Shown here: in pieces, positions 9,923 through 20,235 of the stretch | Layout of the letters: the number at the start of each line of letters is the position of its first letter | Position numbering within the stretch: position 1 is the first letter of the stretch | Assembly (NCBI GenBank): GCA_938041505.1 | Contig: CALITC010000004.1 | Coordinates: 47,228 to 111,227 of the forward strand | DNA from: an uncultured Patescibacteria group bacterium | GTDB taxonomy: Bacteria > Patescibacteriota > JACMRA01 | Direction: 5' to 3' | DNA: 64,000 bases | The notes under the pieces: model-generated | The model's input: the letters and a program-made list of their open reading frames with translations, nothing else | Database searches by the model: none | What the model was told of the DNA's origin: nothing | Translations under genes and position numbers: made by a program

Positions 9923-9988
9923 ATAAAAAAATACCCCTCTAACAATAAGAAAGAAAGGTAGGTCAAGGCATTGCAACATAATAGGCAT

Positions 9989-11395
9989 TTATACAAAATC
10001 AGTATCGTTCTGTGTTGCGAAACCAGAAGTAATTGAAGCGATTCTACCGTTACTTCCAAAGTTCCAAGCAGAAAATCTACCAGTTGGTTCATACTCTAGA
10101 ATAGCGTTCTCAATTGAACTACCTGTAGTAGCCGAGAAACCCTTAATATTCCAATTCGCATCATAATCTCGCAGCACGTTTGTAGATACAAGCTGCCCAT
10201 TCGAGTTATAATGATGGGCCGAAGCACGCTCCCAAGATCCGAAGTCATGAGTAAATATCAGCTCATCGCCAATATCACCATCAATGTTAGCTCCTCCGGT
10301 TAGTTCGGCGTTACCTGGAAGATCATCTACAAGAGTAGCGAATCCGCTCCGACGACCATCTTCAACAAAATTCACAACAATTCTATTGCTTTCGATATCT
10401 TCAAAGATCAAGTCATCATCATTATCACCATCTAGGTCAGCGACGAGTTTAGGAATATATCGTGCACTAATCGATGCAAAAGTTTCAACTTTGGCGATAT
10501 TTCCGTTCCCATCAAGAATTATAGTCTGGATCAATCCTGAATCATCTTGAATAACGAGATCAGTGATTCCGTCGCCATTAAGATCGCCGTCAAACTCATG
10601 CACAAGATCTTGGTCAGAATCCAATTGCATCACGTCCTTGTATGAACTGAGGCGACCATTTTGGTTATTATGCAATACAACACGACCATTACTGGCATGC
10701 TCCATCACAAACCCTGTGGCGTCATTAGTACCAAAAATACCTTTAACCGACTTTTGGTAATCAAAGCCAGTTTGTTCAGTAGAGAAGTTGTGAAAGGTCT
10801 TTTGACCGGTCACAGAACCATTATCAAAAGTAAGGTAATAATTCTGGTTTCCTCTGGTCAAGAATACATCGCCAATTCCATCACCATTAAAATCATTAAC
10901 AGCAGTAGGTTTGTTTTGTGAAACATACCTATCAAAGGTAAAATTCAAAGAAGTATTATTGATTCTTACGAAGTCTATTGGTATAGCGCTTCGAAGATTC
11001 AATGATCTGGATTGATAATTAAACCCTGTAAACCTTTCAACAGTCAACAAAGAGATTGTAGATTGATTCGGGATTGAGCCAGCAGAAGCAAATTGTTGTC
11101 CTACTCTAATTAGTTCGCCAATTTTGAGCGATTTTCCATTAGCTCTTTTGATTGAGCCACCTTCTAGACCAGAATACCTGGTAAAGACTTCGCTTCCGTT
11201 TACTACACTCATTACAACAACATAATTGCCTTGAGTGAGAGAATTACCGATATCAACTATCTCTCCGCCCAGCATAGCGACAACGTCAGAGCTACCTGAC
11301 ACAAAAGTGTAAGCTTTTCTGCCGATATTCCAGTTATCATCTTTTTTTATAAAATACTGGGTCTCACTCTCGTAAGGGGATCGTGATCTTGTCAT
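9989..11395 (-). CDS. FG-GAP/VCBS-type repeat protein with degenerate M23 peptidase-like N-terminal domain
   Basis: DFNGDGIGDVF, DLNGDGITDLV, DLDGDNDDDLIF repeats; N-term GGEIVDIGNSLTQGNYVVVMSVVNGSEVFTRYSGLE...VRVGQQFASAGS resembles M23 beta-fold; start trimmed from TTG to ATG. Confidence 0.7.
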   Translation of the reverse strand: MTRSRSPYESETQYFIKKDDNWNIGRKAYTFVSGSSDVVAMLGGEIVDIGNSLTQGNYVVVMSVVNGSEVFTRYSGLEGGSIKRANGKSLKIGELIRVGQQFASAGSIPNQSTISLLTVERFTGFNYQSRSLNLRSAIPIDFVRINNTSLNFTFDRYVSQNKPTAVNDFNGDGIGDVFLTRGNQNYYLTFDNGSVTGQKTFHNFSTEQTGFDYQKSVKGIFGTNDATGFVMEHASNGRVVLHNNQNGRLSSYKDVMQLDSDQDLVHEFDGDLNGDGITDLVIQDDSGLIQTIILDGNGNIAKVETFASISARYIPKLVADLDGDNDDDLIFEDIESNRIVVNFVEDGRRSGFATLVDDLPGNAELTGGANIDGDIGDELIFTHDFGSWERASAHHYNSNGQLVSTNVLRDYDANWNIKGFSATTGSSIENAILEYEPTGRFSAWNFGSNGRIASITSGFATQNDTDFV

Positions 11396-11496
11396 AATTT
11401 TGTTCCTCAAATTTTTCTAATAAAATAAAATTTTGTGATAAATCACATTAGAAATTACCGCAAACTTAGCTTATTTTTGTACTCTTGTCAATAGCA

Positions 11497-11847
11497 TTAG
11501 TAATAATAAGGCCATATGAATTCTCCAGGATCGCTATATTTAATCTCCTTGGAAAAAAGCCATTTATCATCCACTCTAGAGAGAGTTAGTACTCGATTAT
11601 TCATATGATCCTCGTACAAACAATATACTTTTGCTTCACCTTTTAGCCTATTATAACTAGTCAATTTAACCTCTGACAATGGTATGTCACTCTGCAAACA
11701 TAGCTCTCTAGCCTCAGGCAACTTACCTAGAAAGAACTTCGTGTTAATCGGAGTACGGATATAAGGAAAAAAAGAAATGATGACTAACAAAATAGCGAGT
11801 AAAATAAATAGTAACCAAGCATTAGGATTCGTAGATCTCATCGACAT
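11497..11847 (-). CDS. Membrane-anchored hypothetical protein
   Basis: 116 aa, N-terminal TM (LLFILLAILLVIISFF). Confidence 0.55.
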   Translation of the reverse strand: MSMRSTNPNAWLLFILLAILLVIISFFPYIRTPINTKFFLGKLPEARELCLQSDIPLSEVKLTSYNRLKGEAKVYCLYEDHMNNRVLTLSRVDDKWLFSKEIKYSDPGEFIWPYYY

Positions 11848-11871
11848 AAAAAAGTATATAAGATGTATAAT

Positions 11872-13644
11872 TTATTTATACGCCAACCAATGATTTTGTA
11901 CAATTAATTCTAGCGAAGTCCTATTCCGCCACGTATTCTGGCTAACTTTGACTCCAAGCCATAATTGCACATCGTCCTTACCACCCATTTCCAAAAACTC
12001 TTTTACTTCACCGCTTAAATTAAACATAGTAAGATTCTGATTCCCTGTTTTTATCTTAGCGTGGTTCAACTCAGAACCCATAAACCGCACCTCAAAATCT
12101 TGTAACCGAAATACAAACTCCGGATAAGGAAAATCTTGACCATAAGGATCCATGCGGAGAACGTCTTGCATAAGCTCCTGATTGATATCCTTAACACCCA
12201 AAAGAAGCCGAGATCTATGAGGGATTTTGCCGGCAAGTGTCTGGGGAATTTTTGATAAATCCATTATATCTGTATTATTTGCTTGCACAAATTGCAAATG
12301 ATCGGTAAAACCTTGCTTAATCGCATCCAAATTCTCAGGATTCGCGCTAAATCCAGCAGCACACGGATGACCCCCAGCTTTTTCAAACAAATCAATAAAT
12401 TTACTCATAGTATCTGGTAAATGGTAGCCTTCTGGGGCACGCAACGAAGCTGATATCTTACCTTCTTGCAAACTTATCACTATCACAGGTTTGTCATACT
12501 GATTAACCAAACGCGAAGCGAGCAATCCAACCACCCCTTTACTCCAATCCCCAACTAACCACATGAATGGTTCATTTTCTTGCTTTTTTGCCTCCTCTTC
12601 GACCTCACCAAGAATATCCTTAACAAGTTGCTTACGATCTTGATTGGTTTGTATAAGCTGCGCTGCAAGTTGGTTTGCCTCTTCGTTTGTTGAAGCCAGC
12701 AAAGCCCCAATCGATAATTGAGCATGACTTATTCTACCCGAAGAGTTTAGCACCGGAGAATAAAGGTAACCAAGATCTTGACTGTTGAGTCTGTAACCTT
12801 GTTCCATTTTTTCTCTTAAGCCTAGCTTATTCGTTAACTGCTCCAAACCAAAATGAGGAAATTTTTGACGCTGTAGAATTTGCAAACCGGTTTTGACAAG
12901 CAACCTATTCGTCGGCTCAACGATACTTTGGCAATCTGCGATCGTCCCAATAGCCACATAAGGCAAAAGTATATTTAGTCGGGCCACATCAATATCCTTT
13001 CCAAGAATATCTCGCCTGTAATACCCAAGCCACACCAAAGAAAACCACGCCACACCAACACCAGTAATAACGTCAGGAAGCAAGTTTAAGGGCCTCTTTC
13101 CTATATCTAAAAAATTCTCAGTTTCGTTTTTTATAGACAAAGGCAAAGTGTTAAGACGCGGGTTGACTACAGCAACTGCTTTAGGTAATTCGCCATCTAG
13201 ATGATGGTGATCGGTAATCAATAGATCAGCCTTAGAACCCAAAATAATATCTGCTTCTGCCCGTGAATTAATCCCGCAATCAACGGTGATGATAAGATCA
13301 TATTCTTGAGATAGCTTGGCAGCCGCTTCCGTATTCATACCATACCCTTCTGTAAATCTGTCTGGGGCATAGAAATCCAAGTTTTCTGCGATTACTCCAA
13401 GCTCCAACAAACCCCAATACATCGTAGCTGTAGCCGTGACAGCATCTGTATCATAATCGCTATATATGCATATTTTTTCTTTGGCTTCGATAGCCTGACT
13501 AACACGCCTACAAAAGACTTCAATCATATTGATGTAAGGCAGCTTCTGCAAACTATTAGAATCTAATTGAGTAAAAAAAGAATCCCAAACCTTAGGGTCT
13601 GCAGTGGTAAAACGAGATCTATAATCGGCAAGTATCTGGTGCAT
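11872..13644 (-). CDS. recJ: Single-stranded-DNA exonuclease RecJ (DHH family)
   Basis: IYSDYDTDAVTATAT, LLITDHHH, GGHPCAAGFS (DHHA1), 590 aa. Confidence 0.92.
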   Translation of the reverse strand: MHQILADYRSRFTTADPKVWDSFFTQLDSNSLQKLPYINMIEVFCRRVSQAIEAKEKICIYSDYDTDAVTATATMYWGLLELGVIAENLDFYAPDRFTEGYGMNTEAAAKLSQEYDLIITVDCGINSRAEADIILGSKADLLITDHHHLDGELPKAVAVVNPRLNTLPLSIKNETENFLDIGKRPLNLLPDVITGVGVAWFSLVWLGYYRRDILGKDIDVARLNILLPYVAIGTIADCQSIVEPTNRLLVKTGLQILQRQKFPHFGLEQLTNKLGLREKMEQGYRLNSQDLGYLYSPVLNSSGRISHAQLSIGALLASTNEEANQLAAQLIQTNQDRKQLVKDILGEVEEEAKKQENEPFMWLVGDWSKGVVGLLASRLVNQYDKPVIVISLQEGKISASLRAPEGYHLPDTMSKFIDLFEKAGGHPCAAGFSANPENLDAIKQGFTDHLQFVQANNTDIMDLSKIPQTLAGKIPHRSRLLLGVKDINQELMQDVLRMDPYGQDFPYPEFVFRLQDFEVRFMGSELNHAKIKTGNQNLTMFNLSGEVKEFLEMGGKDDVQLWLGVKVSQNTWRNRTSLELIVQNHWLAYK

Positions 13645-13713
13645 AATATAAAGCTAGTACATCCCAGAAAGATAGTTTTGTAAATAGAAGTCAGGCTTAA
13701 TTTTTGACAACTG

Positions 13714-14421
13714 GTGCAAAGTACTCTTGACTTGCCTATATCGTCTATGCCTGCCCACCGAAAACACTTTGAAGACAATGCCCGCTTCCAAGCTATCCAG
13801 CGAACATTGCAATTCTTCATAAATCACAACTTTGTTCTGTTTTTAGAAAATCAGTATGCAACCAAAGATATCTCTGACTTACCAAAATACATAATTGCCA
13901 AACAGGATAAGTTCACAACGCTCCAAACCATAAATAATCTAGAAGAAGGGTTTGATTTTATTACCACTTTATTAAGCAAACTAAATTCCACTCTAAAACT
14001 CTCAACAACAGAGACTGTCAAACTCCAAGGAGAATGGAACTACCTCGGTCAAACTCAAGAGCGAGAAGAATATATCCAAAAAATTAATGATCTATTCTGG
14101 GTCCATCAAGATAATGAGAATATCCAAAATCACCCAAAATTCCAAGAAATGATGGAATCACCGTGGAAATTAATTACGCACAGCACTGACTTTGGTTTCT
14201 CACTCCCTAACCCATCAGATTCCTTTGAGGATTCAACCATACAATTTGTCGAAAAAATAATGCTTAAACTTAACAACTGGGAAATAAACCCATTTTTAAT
14301 CACCAACGAAACAAGCAATTTCCACTGGAACATACAGCTCAACAATCAATCCCTAATCGAAGGAACCTTCACAAAATCAGACGACGGTGAACTAATTCAT
14401 GAGACTAATTTTAATTGCTAA
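13714..14421 (+). CDS. Hypothetical protein
   Basis: 235 aa ORF between recJ (divergent) and rnc; GTG start at 13714 or ATG at 13747. Confidence 0.6.
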   Translation: MQSTLDLPISSMPAHRKHFEDNARFQAIQRTLQFFINHNFVLFLENQYATKDISDLPKYIIAKQDKFTTLQTINNLEEGFDFITTLLSKLNSTLKLSTTETVKLQGEWNYLGQTQEREEYIQKINDLFWVHQDNENIQNHPKFQEMMESPWKLITHSTDFGFSLPNPSDSFEDSTIQFVEKIMLKLNNWEINPFLITNETSNFHWNIQLNNQSLIEGTFTKSDDGELIHETNFNC

Positions 14422-14442
14422 TGGCGACAATCTATAATTACA

Positions 14443-14573
14443 GAACCTGTTGAGCTAATAACCACTACATTTTCCTGCCTTTATTCATAACCCTCCCATG
14501 CTTAACTGGATATCTCACTATTAGAGTTAGCATGATTAAGAATAAAGATACGAATTATTAACTCAACTGGTTC
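14443..14573. repeat. Long nested imperfect inverted repeat upstream of rnc
   Basis: Outer arms GAACCTGTTGAGCTAATAA / TTATTAACTCAACTGGTTC (17/19 complementary), middle CTTTATTC/GAATAAAG, inner CATGCTTAAC/GTTAGCATG, all nested. Confidence 0.85.
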
Positions 14574-14629
14574 ACGAAGACGTTGACAAAAAGACATTTC
14601 TTGCTCAGAATATTACCAATATATCCTGT

Positions 14630-15370
14630 ATGAATAGTGAACACACATACGAATTCAAAAAGAAATCAGACCTCAAGAACGCAATGTCTATGATTGGCTA
14701 CACGTTTACTGACGAAGCCTTGTTGCAAAGAGCCTTAGTACACAGATCTTATCTCAACGAAAAAGACAAAGAGCCTTCAATTACTCGCCATAACGAACGA
14801 CTGGAGTTCTTAGGAGATGCGGTCTTAGAATTAATTGTATCAGACTACTTATTCAATGAGCTAGACGAAGACGAGGGAAAAATGACCAAGCTCCGCTCAG
14901 CACTTGTCAAAGACAGAAGCACAGCAGAAGTTGGACTTAAGATTGGATTAGACTCTGAGATACTCCTTTCTCGAGGCGAAAAAGAAGAGCTTGGGACAGC
15001 AAGACCGTCGATAGTCGCTGATGCTTTGGAAGCTGTTCTAGGAGCGATGTATCTAGACGGAGGCATAACCCCGTGTATAGAATTTATCAAAGATTACATC
15101 CTTGTACTCCTTCCTCAGATAATTAGTAATCAGACATACAACGATCACAAAACCTTAATGCAGGAATTTACACAAAAACATACCAAGATAACCCCCCACT
15201 ACAAAGTTATCTCTTCCGAGGGTATGGATCATGACAAGATTTATATTTGCGGTGTATGGGTTGGTAGTGAAAAAGTTGCAGAAGGTAGTGGTAAGTCCAA
15301 GCAAATCGCTGAAACTGAAGCAGCAAGAAAGGGTCTGGTCATTATGCAAAAACGATTCGAAGCAAATTAG
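14630..15370 (+). CDS. rnc: Ribonuclease III
   Basis: HNERLEFLGDAVLELIVSDYLF signature, C-terminal dsRBD (GSGKSKQIAETEAARKGL). Confidence 0.95.
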   Translation: MNSEHTYEFKKKSDLKNAMSMIGYTFTDEALLQRALVHRSYLNEKDKEPSITRHNERLEFLGDAVLELIVSDYLFNELDEDEGKMTKLRSALVKDRSTAEVGLKIGLDSEILLSRGEKEELGTARPSIVADALEAVLGAMYLDGGITPCIEFIKDYILVLLPQIISNQTYNDHKTLMQEFTQKHTKITPHYKVISSEGMDHDKIYICGVWVGSEKVAEGSGKSKQIAETEAARKGLVIMQKRFEAN

Positions 15371-15441
15371 TATAACCAAGTACACAAGAAAAATTTCGCT
15401 AACTAATCAATCTTGAACTTAATACCGAAAGATCTGCGCAC

Positions 15442-16089
15442 TTAAGAAGTATTTTGGCCAAGTAATTTGGAATACTCTCCATACAAAAGACCAAGCATGC
15501 CTGACCCATATTTCACCAAATCATCTAAATCCTGATTCGCAGGAAGGTTAGCAACTTTGCGTATAATGCCAGGAATTCTTTTAAATTGCTGCATCGCAAA
15601 CTCATTCTCTTCGTTGACGTACGCCCCTCTATTAATCGCTATTAGCGATATTTCGCCGCGTTGAGAAGTCTCCAAACCAAATAATAAATGTTCTATGTCG
15701 TGAACCAATGGTCGATAAACCCTCACTTTATGCGCAAGTGTTGTTCCTCTTTCAGAAATTTTTTGTATTTGCAGTGGTTTAAGATTATTCTGCTCTAAGT
15801 AAACACAATAATCATACCTCAATGAACCTTCTGGGTATTTCTTAAGATTCTCATAAAGAAAAGGCTAGTTGCATTCCATATCTTGCACAAAATTGAGCAC
15901 CTCAGGAATACTCGAGTATTTCTCAGATAAAATTTGATAATACTCACTCGGTAATGATTCTCGATAAGATTTAAGCTCTCGGACAACTCTTTTACCTATT
16001 TTATTAGGCATTAACAAGTCGGTAAATTGATATCGAAAGTTAAATGGATATGCCGGTATTCTAAGGTCTAACGGTAAAAAAGTTTTCAT
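15442..16089 (-). pseudogene. COQ4-like protein interrupted by a single in-frame TAG (ORFs 15865..16089 and 15442..15822)
   Basis: Both ORFs are in one frame; TAG (CTA on + at 15865-15867) then PFLYENLKKYPEGS leads into LRYDYCVYLEQNNLKP...VHDIEHLLFGLETSQRGE, matching COQ4 HDxxHx11E. Confidence 0.65.
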
Positions 16090-16101
16090 AGCACGATTTG
16101 C

Positions 16102-17724
16102 TTATTTCAAGACATCAACCCCTACATATACATATTCCCAAGCTTCTGGTTCAGGACCTTGGAGCAAGGCACCTTCAGGGTAGCTAGGAATAAAGCCAAA
16201 TCGCTTAGCATTATAATAGTTGTTAGCATTAAGCCATGCAAAAGCTTGAGTATTCTTAAATTCTGTAAAGTCTTCTACAGAACCCAAATCAGTAAAGTCC
16301 AAAGTTAGACCTGTATGATGCTTTGAATATCCAGGAATAGAAGAAGTCTGCAGTACGCTATCAATAACTTCATCTGCTTCCCCAGCAGCAATAGCCCTAA
16401 CATCAAAAACATCTCCATTTACCGAAACTGCAGCTGAATTCAATCTGCTAGTAAAGATATCTTGCTGTGTATCGGGAGAGCGAAAGCCTGAGACCAACCC
16501 TAGACTGATACCATCTTCAAGTGCAGCAGATTTCAAAGCTTCATAAGCAGTGGCTGCTATAGGATGCAGTAACTCATTCTCGACAGAAACAAGTACGTCA
16601 GCAGAAGCCTGGACTTGTAATTGATACCCTCTATCAGTTGCTATTTGAATAATTCTTCTATCAGCAGCGTTATCCCCGGTGATAACAGAGTCCGTAATCG
16701 GCGAAGTGTCTGGTTTTGGTACTCTATACCACTGCTGCTTGAACTCCTCCCCAGAAAAAAACTTATAATCAAAAGCATCTTCTCGGGCCAAACCCGGAGC
16801 GACAAACTGATTATCCTGGTCTTCACTTATAGTTTGCACAAGTTCATTAAACTTGATCACTAACTCGCTATAATTCTGATATTGTATGTCTTGCTCTTGC
16901 CCTACAAAATCATCTAAATAAGCTTTTTGAGTCGACAGATCCAAACCTGGATTAGTCTCAATAAGGTATCCATAATTGGAGATAGTTTTTTGGATGGTTC
17001 CTGTCTCTGCCTCAAGTAAACTCTGGAGCTTGGCTAAATATTCTTGTTTGTTTGTAATTGCAGCTTGGATATCTTCCGTCTCCAATGGCTCTGCAGGTAA
17101 AAGCGTGGGGTCTAATTCAAAATAACTCAAATACTGCACTGTTTGCAAAATTTCTTGATCCAAATCTTGATTTGAATTTTCTAATAAAGCCTGCTCTTCA
17201 ACAATCTTGGTTTTAATGGAATTCAGTTTTTGCTCAGCTTCATCTACTTGCAAGTAACTTAGCAAGCCCTCTTTGGTTTTGCAGTTAACACCTCCGAGAT
17301 CTATACCTTGCTGAATTGCATTCGTAAACGAGCTTCGACATTGATCAAGAAAATCCTGTCTCTGAGAAGATTGGGAATTAACATAAACATAACTCATTGC
17401 CACTAGGAAAAATAGAATTGCGCCAGCAAAAGTTAACATTGTATAGCTAAACTTAGGCTTACCATAGACCTTTTGTTTGATACCTTCTGTCTTGAATGCA
17501 GAACTACGCAAAGAATCAGGAGAAGTAAGTGAAGGCCTTGCCTGTCGCTGAGGTTTGGCAGATGTAGGAGGTTCCGCTTTGGGTTGAGAAGCTGGGCCAA
17601 CTGGACCGCGATTAAATTTAACCTTTTTTAGGTTAATCCTAACAGATGGCTTCCGAGTAGGCACCATCATATTCTTACGAGCATCAGCTTTATTTTGAAA
17701 GTATTGTTGAATCCATTTAATCAT
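16102..17724 (-). CDS. Membrane-anchored D-alanyl-D-alanine carboxypeptidase, VanY/M15B type
   Basis: 540 aa; TM near residue 100; LVSGFRSPDTQQDIF, SKHHTGLTLDFTD, AWLNANNYYNAKRFGFIPSYP. Confidence 0.9.
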   Translation of the reverse strand: MIKWIQQYFQNKADARKNMMVPTRKPSVRINLKKVKFNRGPVGPASQPKAEPPTSAKPQRQARPSLTSPDSLRSSAFKTEGIKQKVYGKPKFSYTMLTFAGAILFFLVAMSYVYVNSQSSQRQDFLDQCRSSFTNAIQQGIDLGGVNCKTKEGLLSYLQVDEAEQKLNSIKTKIVEEQALLENSNQDLDQEILQTVQYLSYFELDPTLLPAEPLETEDIQAAITNKQEYLAKLQSLLEAETGTIQKTISNYGYLIETNPGLDLSTQKAYLDDFVGQEQDIQYQNYSELVIKFNELVQTISEDQDNQFVAPGLAREDAFDYKFFSGEEFKQQWYRVPKPDTSPITDSVITGDNAADRRIIQIATDRGYQLQVQASADVLVSVENELLHPIAATAYEALKSAALEDGISLGLVSGFRSPDTQQDIFTSRLNSAAVSVNGDVFDVRAIAAGEADEVIDSVLQTSSIPGYSKHHTGLTLDFTDLGSVEDFTEFKNTQAFAWLNANNYYNAKRFGFIPSYPEGALLQGPEPEAWEYVYVGVDVLK

Positions 17725-17813
17725 GGCAAAGCAGGTTATTATTGTACACTATAATACGCTATATACAGCATAATTGTCAAATAAGCTGAAGACTTTGCAC
17801 TCCAAGGTATTTT

Positions 17814-18602
17814 TTATAAAGAGTTTAGCAATCGCTCTAAAGGATTGACTCCGCTATACCGATAATAAGAGTTGAATAATGGACTTCGATTAATCTCAAT
17901 AAGAACGTACCCACTGTCAGTTTTTGCAATGTCCAGACCTATCAAATCTCCTTTATTAGCATCTACAATGGGTTGCGCATATGCTATGAGATCTTCTGGT
18001 ACAGGAGTAACCCCAAGAACTTTAACTGTTGTATTATCTGTTTTTGATCTTTTTACCCCAGCTAGAGGAAGTATTTTATTACGCACTGCAAAAACTCTAT
18101 ATTCTTTCTCTAAAACTAATTTATTTTGAATTATATAATCAGCAGCATCCTCTTGTGGCACATTACCTACATCAAAGTAAATACCTTTTCCTCGACTAGA
18201 AATTCTTTCCTTGACTATGTAATCCCTCTCGACACCTAACCCATCAGAAAGTAATTGTGTGTTTGGCATAAAATCCTTATAAACCTGATATTGCAACCAC
18301 TTATCTTCTATCATAAAATCATCAAGCTTCTCAATACCATCTACAATATAAGCATCCTTGGAGTATTTTATAAGCGTTTCAAGTACTGCCCTGAGCCGTT
18401 CCAAGTCATATTCAGCGTTAAATGGGTCTCTGCAATAGATTGCATCAAAAGACTCCCTCTCAAGCATAGCTTGGAGCTCTTGCACTATTGTGTCGTAGTG
18501 AATCACGTCAACCAACCAATCACGCTTAATATTTGGCACAAAGAAGAGGGGTAATGAGCGATCTGAGACTGTTGTAACTATTAGTATTTTTTTCATAATC
18601 AA
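17814..18602 (-). CDS. ATP-grasp domain protein (RimK-like)
   Basis: DYIVKERISSRGKGIYFD, RVFAVRNKILPLAGVKR, IGLDIAKTDSGYVLIEINRSP. Confidence 0.8.
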   Translation of the reverse strand: MIMKKILIVTTVSDRSLPLFFVPNIKRDWLVDVIHYDTIVQELQAMLERESFDAIYCRDPFNAEYDLERLRAVLETLIKYSKDAYIVDGIEKLDDFMIEDKWLQYQVYKDFMPNTQLLSDGLGVERDYIVKERISSRGKGIYFDVGNVPQEDAADYIIQNKLVLEKEYRVFAVRNKILPLAGVKRSKTDNTTVKVLGVTPVPEDLIAYAQPIVDANKGDLIGLDIAKTDSGYVLIEINRSPLFNSYYRYSGVNPLERLLNSL

Positions 18603-18614
18603 AAGGTAAACTGT

Positions 18615-19250
18615 TTATGCAGGACGACGATCCTCGAGCGCTCGGACCATGGTGGCTTGATCCAGAGTGTCAGGATTATAATACATAGGCAAACCCTGGG
18701 CTAGCTTTGTAATATTAACTCGCTCGACCAGTTGTTTCTGAACCAAAATATCTTTGATGTAAGCAGTGGTTGCATCCCCACTAAACCCAGCTTTGAAAAA
18801 TAAAATCAGTTCCAATTCTGGCAAACCGCTCGCTAACAAATCTTGCACTCTACGCTCTAATAAATCGCCCAGCGTTGTATGCTCTGCAAAAATATTATCC
18901 AGAGGGGAAATTAAATTCGTCAACACATGATACCGACCTTTAAAAATCTGGCTTTTCTCTAGAGTAAGGACATCAGTAGGCTTCTCAACCAAGCAAAGCT
19001 GATGCTGCTTCCGGGAGGTATTTTCACAAATATCGCACAAACCACTAGCCAATGCCTGATCAGCAAAAAAACCACACTCCTTACAAAAAGTAACTTGTTG
19101 ACGCACCGAAGACAGGCTCTCGATAAGCTCTCCATACTTTTCAGGCGGCAGCTCAAGAATATCCAAAGCCAGTTTCTGAGAACTACGCACACCAACTCCA
19201 GGGAAATACTGCAGCTTACTCGCAAGTTCATACAACGGCTTAGGTAACAT
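18615..19250 (-). CDS. recR: Recombination protein RecR
   Basis: LQYFPGVGVRSSQKLALDIL, zinc motif CKECGFFADQALASGLCDIC, Toprim LCLVEKPTDVLTLE. Confidence 0.95.
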   Translation of the reverse strand: MLPKPLYELASKLQYFPGVGVRSSQKLALDILELPPEKYGELIESLSSVRQQVTFCKECGFFADQALASGLCDICENTSRKQHQLCLVEKPTDVLTLEKSQIFKGRYHVLTNLISPLDNIFAEHTTLGDLLERRVQDLLASGLPELELILFFKAGFSGDATTAYIKDILVQKQLVERVNITKLAQGLPMYYNPDTLDQATMVRALEDRRPA

Positions 19251-19373
19251 AATTACTCTAAGGTACAAAATAAGGCGTTTCTCGTCAACCAACTGTAGAA
19301 TTATGTTCTCCAGGTAAAGTATAGTAAGTGTTTTTTGACAGAATGGCATATTTGATATAGTATTAATAGTAAT

Positions 19374-20225
19374 ATGAACATGAATAATCTTTACTTGATA
19401 ACCAGACACAAAAAGAACCCAAGTGTGGTCAAGCGCCTTACTGAGGCAGCGTCAAAACGAAACATTGTCACCACAATCCTAAGCCCTGAAACATTTGACT
19501 TTACTGAATCTTGGAACCTAACAGCAGAAGACGCGGTATACAGGGTAGGTACTGACACAGGCTCGCAACTTATCGAAAAAATCTTAATCAATGAAAATGT
19601 TCGAGCTTTCTACGACCATCATAAAACAACGATTACTCCTGCAGAAAATGTAATTGAGGCCTCACTAATCCACCAAAAGCAGAAGCTCCCGATTATTAAA
19701 ACCGTTTTTAGCATAACCAAAAAAACTGAAAAGTTGAAAAAATATGTTGAATACCTTAATGGATTCCCTATTATTCTAAAATCCACCGGCGGCTCCCATG
19801 GTGTAGGAGTAATACGCATAGATTCGATGCAGTCACTTAAATCAGTAGTTGATGTTCTCTTGAGCTTAGACACCTCGTATATTATGCGAGAATACATAGA
19901 ACACGAAACTCAGCCACGTCTGATAGTCCTGGGTGATAAGGTGCTATCTTCTATCGAATACATACGTGTAGCGGAAGATTTTAGGAGTAACGCTGGCTCC
20001 AACTTACAAGGAAACCCAAAAGAGTTCGACCAACATATCCAAGATATCGCTGTAAAAGCAGTCCAATCCTTAGGGTTTGAATTCGGTGGTGTCGATATAC
20101 TAATCAACAAAAAAGGTGAGCCGTTCATTGCGGAAGTCAACTTACCATGTGCCTACCACGGGGTTTCAATGAGAACAGGATACGACATCTCTGGGGCAAT
20201 GATTGACTATCTTATCAATAAATAA
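19374..20225 (+). CDS. ATP-grasp ligase (RimK/glutathione synthetase-like)
   Basis: FPIILKSTGGSHGVGVIRIDS, MREYIEHETQPRLIVLGDKVL, FGGVDILINKKGEPFIAEVN. Confidence 0.88.
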   Translation: MNMNNLYLITRHKKNPSVVKRLTEAASKRNIVTTILSPETFDFTESWNLTAEDAVYRVGTDTGSQLIEKILINENVRAFYDHHKTTITPAENVIEASLIHQKQKLPIIKTVFSITKKTEKLKKYVEYLNGFPIILKSTGGSHGVGVIRIDSMQSLKSVVDVLLSLDTSYIMREYIEHETQPRLIVLGDKVLSSIEYIRVAEDFRSNAGSNLQGNPKEFDQHIQDIAVKAVQSLGFEFGGVDILINKKGEPFIAEVNLPCAYHGVSMRTGYDISGAMIDYLINK

Positions 20226-20235
20226 ACAAGTGACC

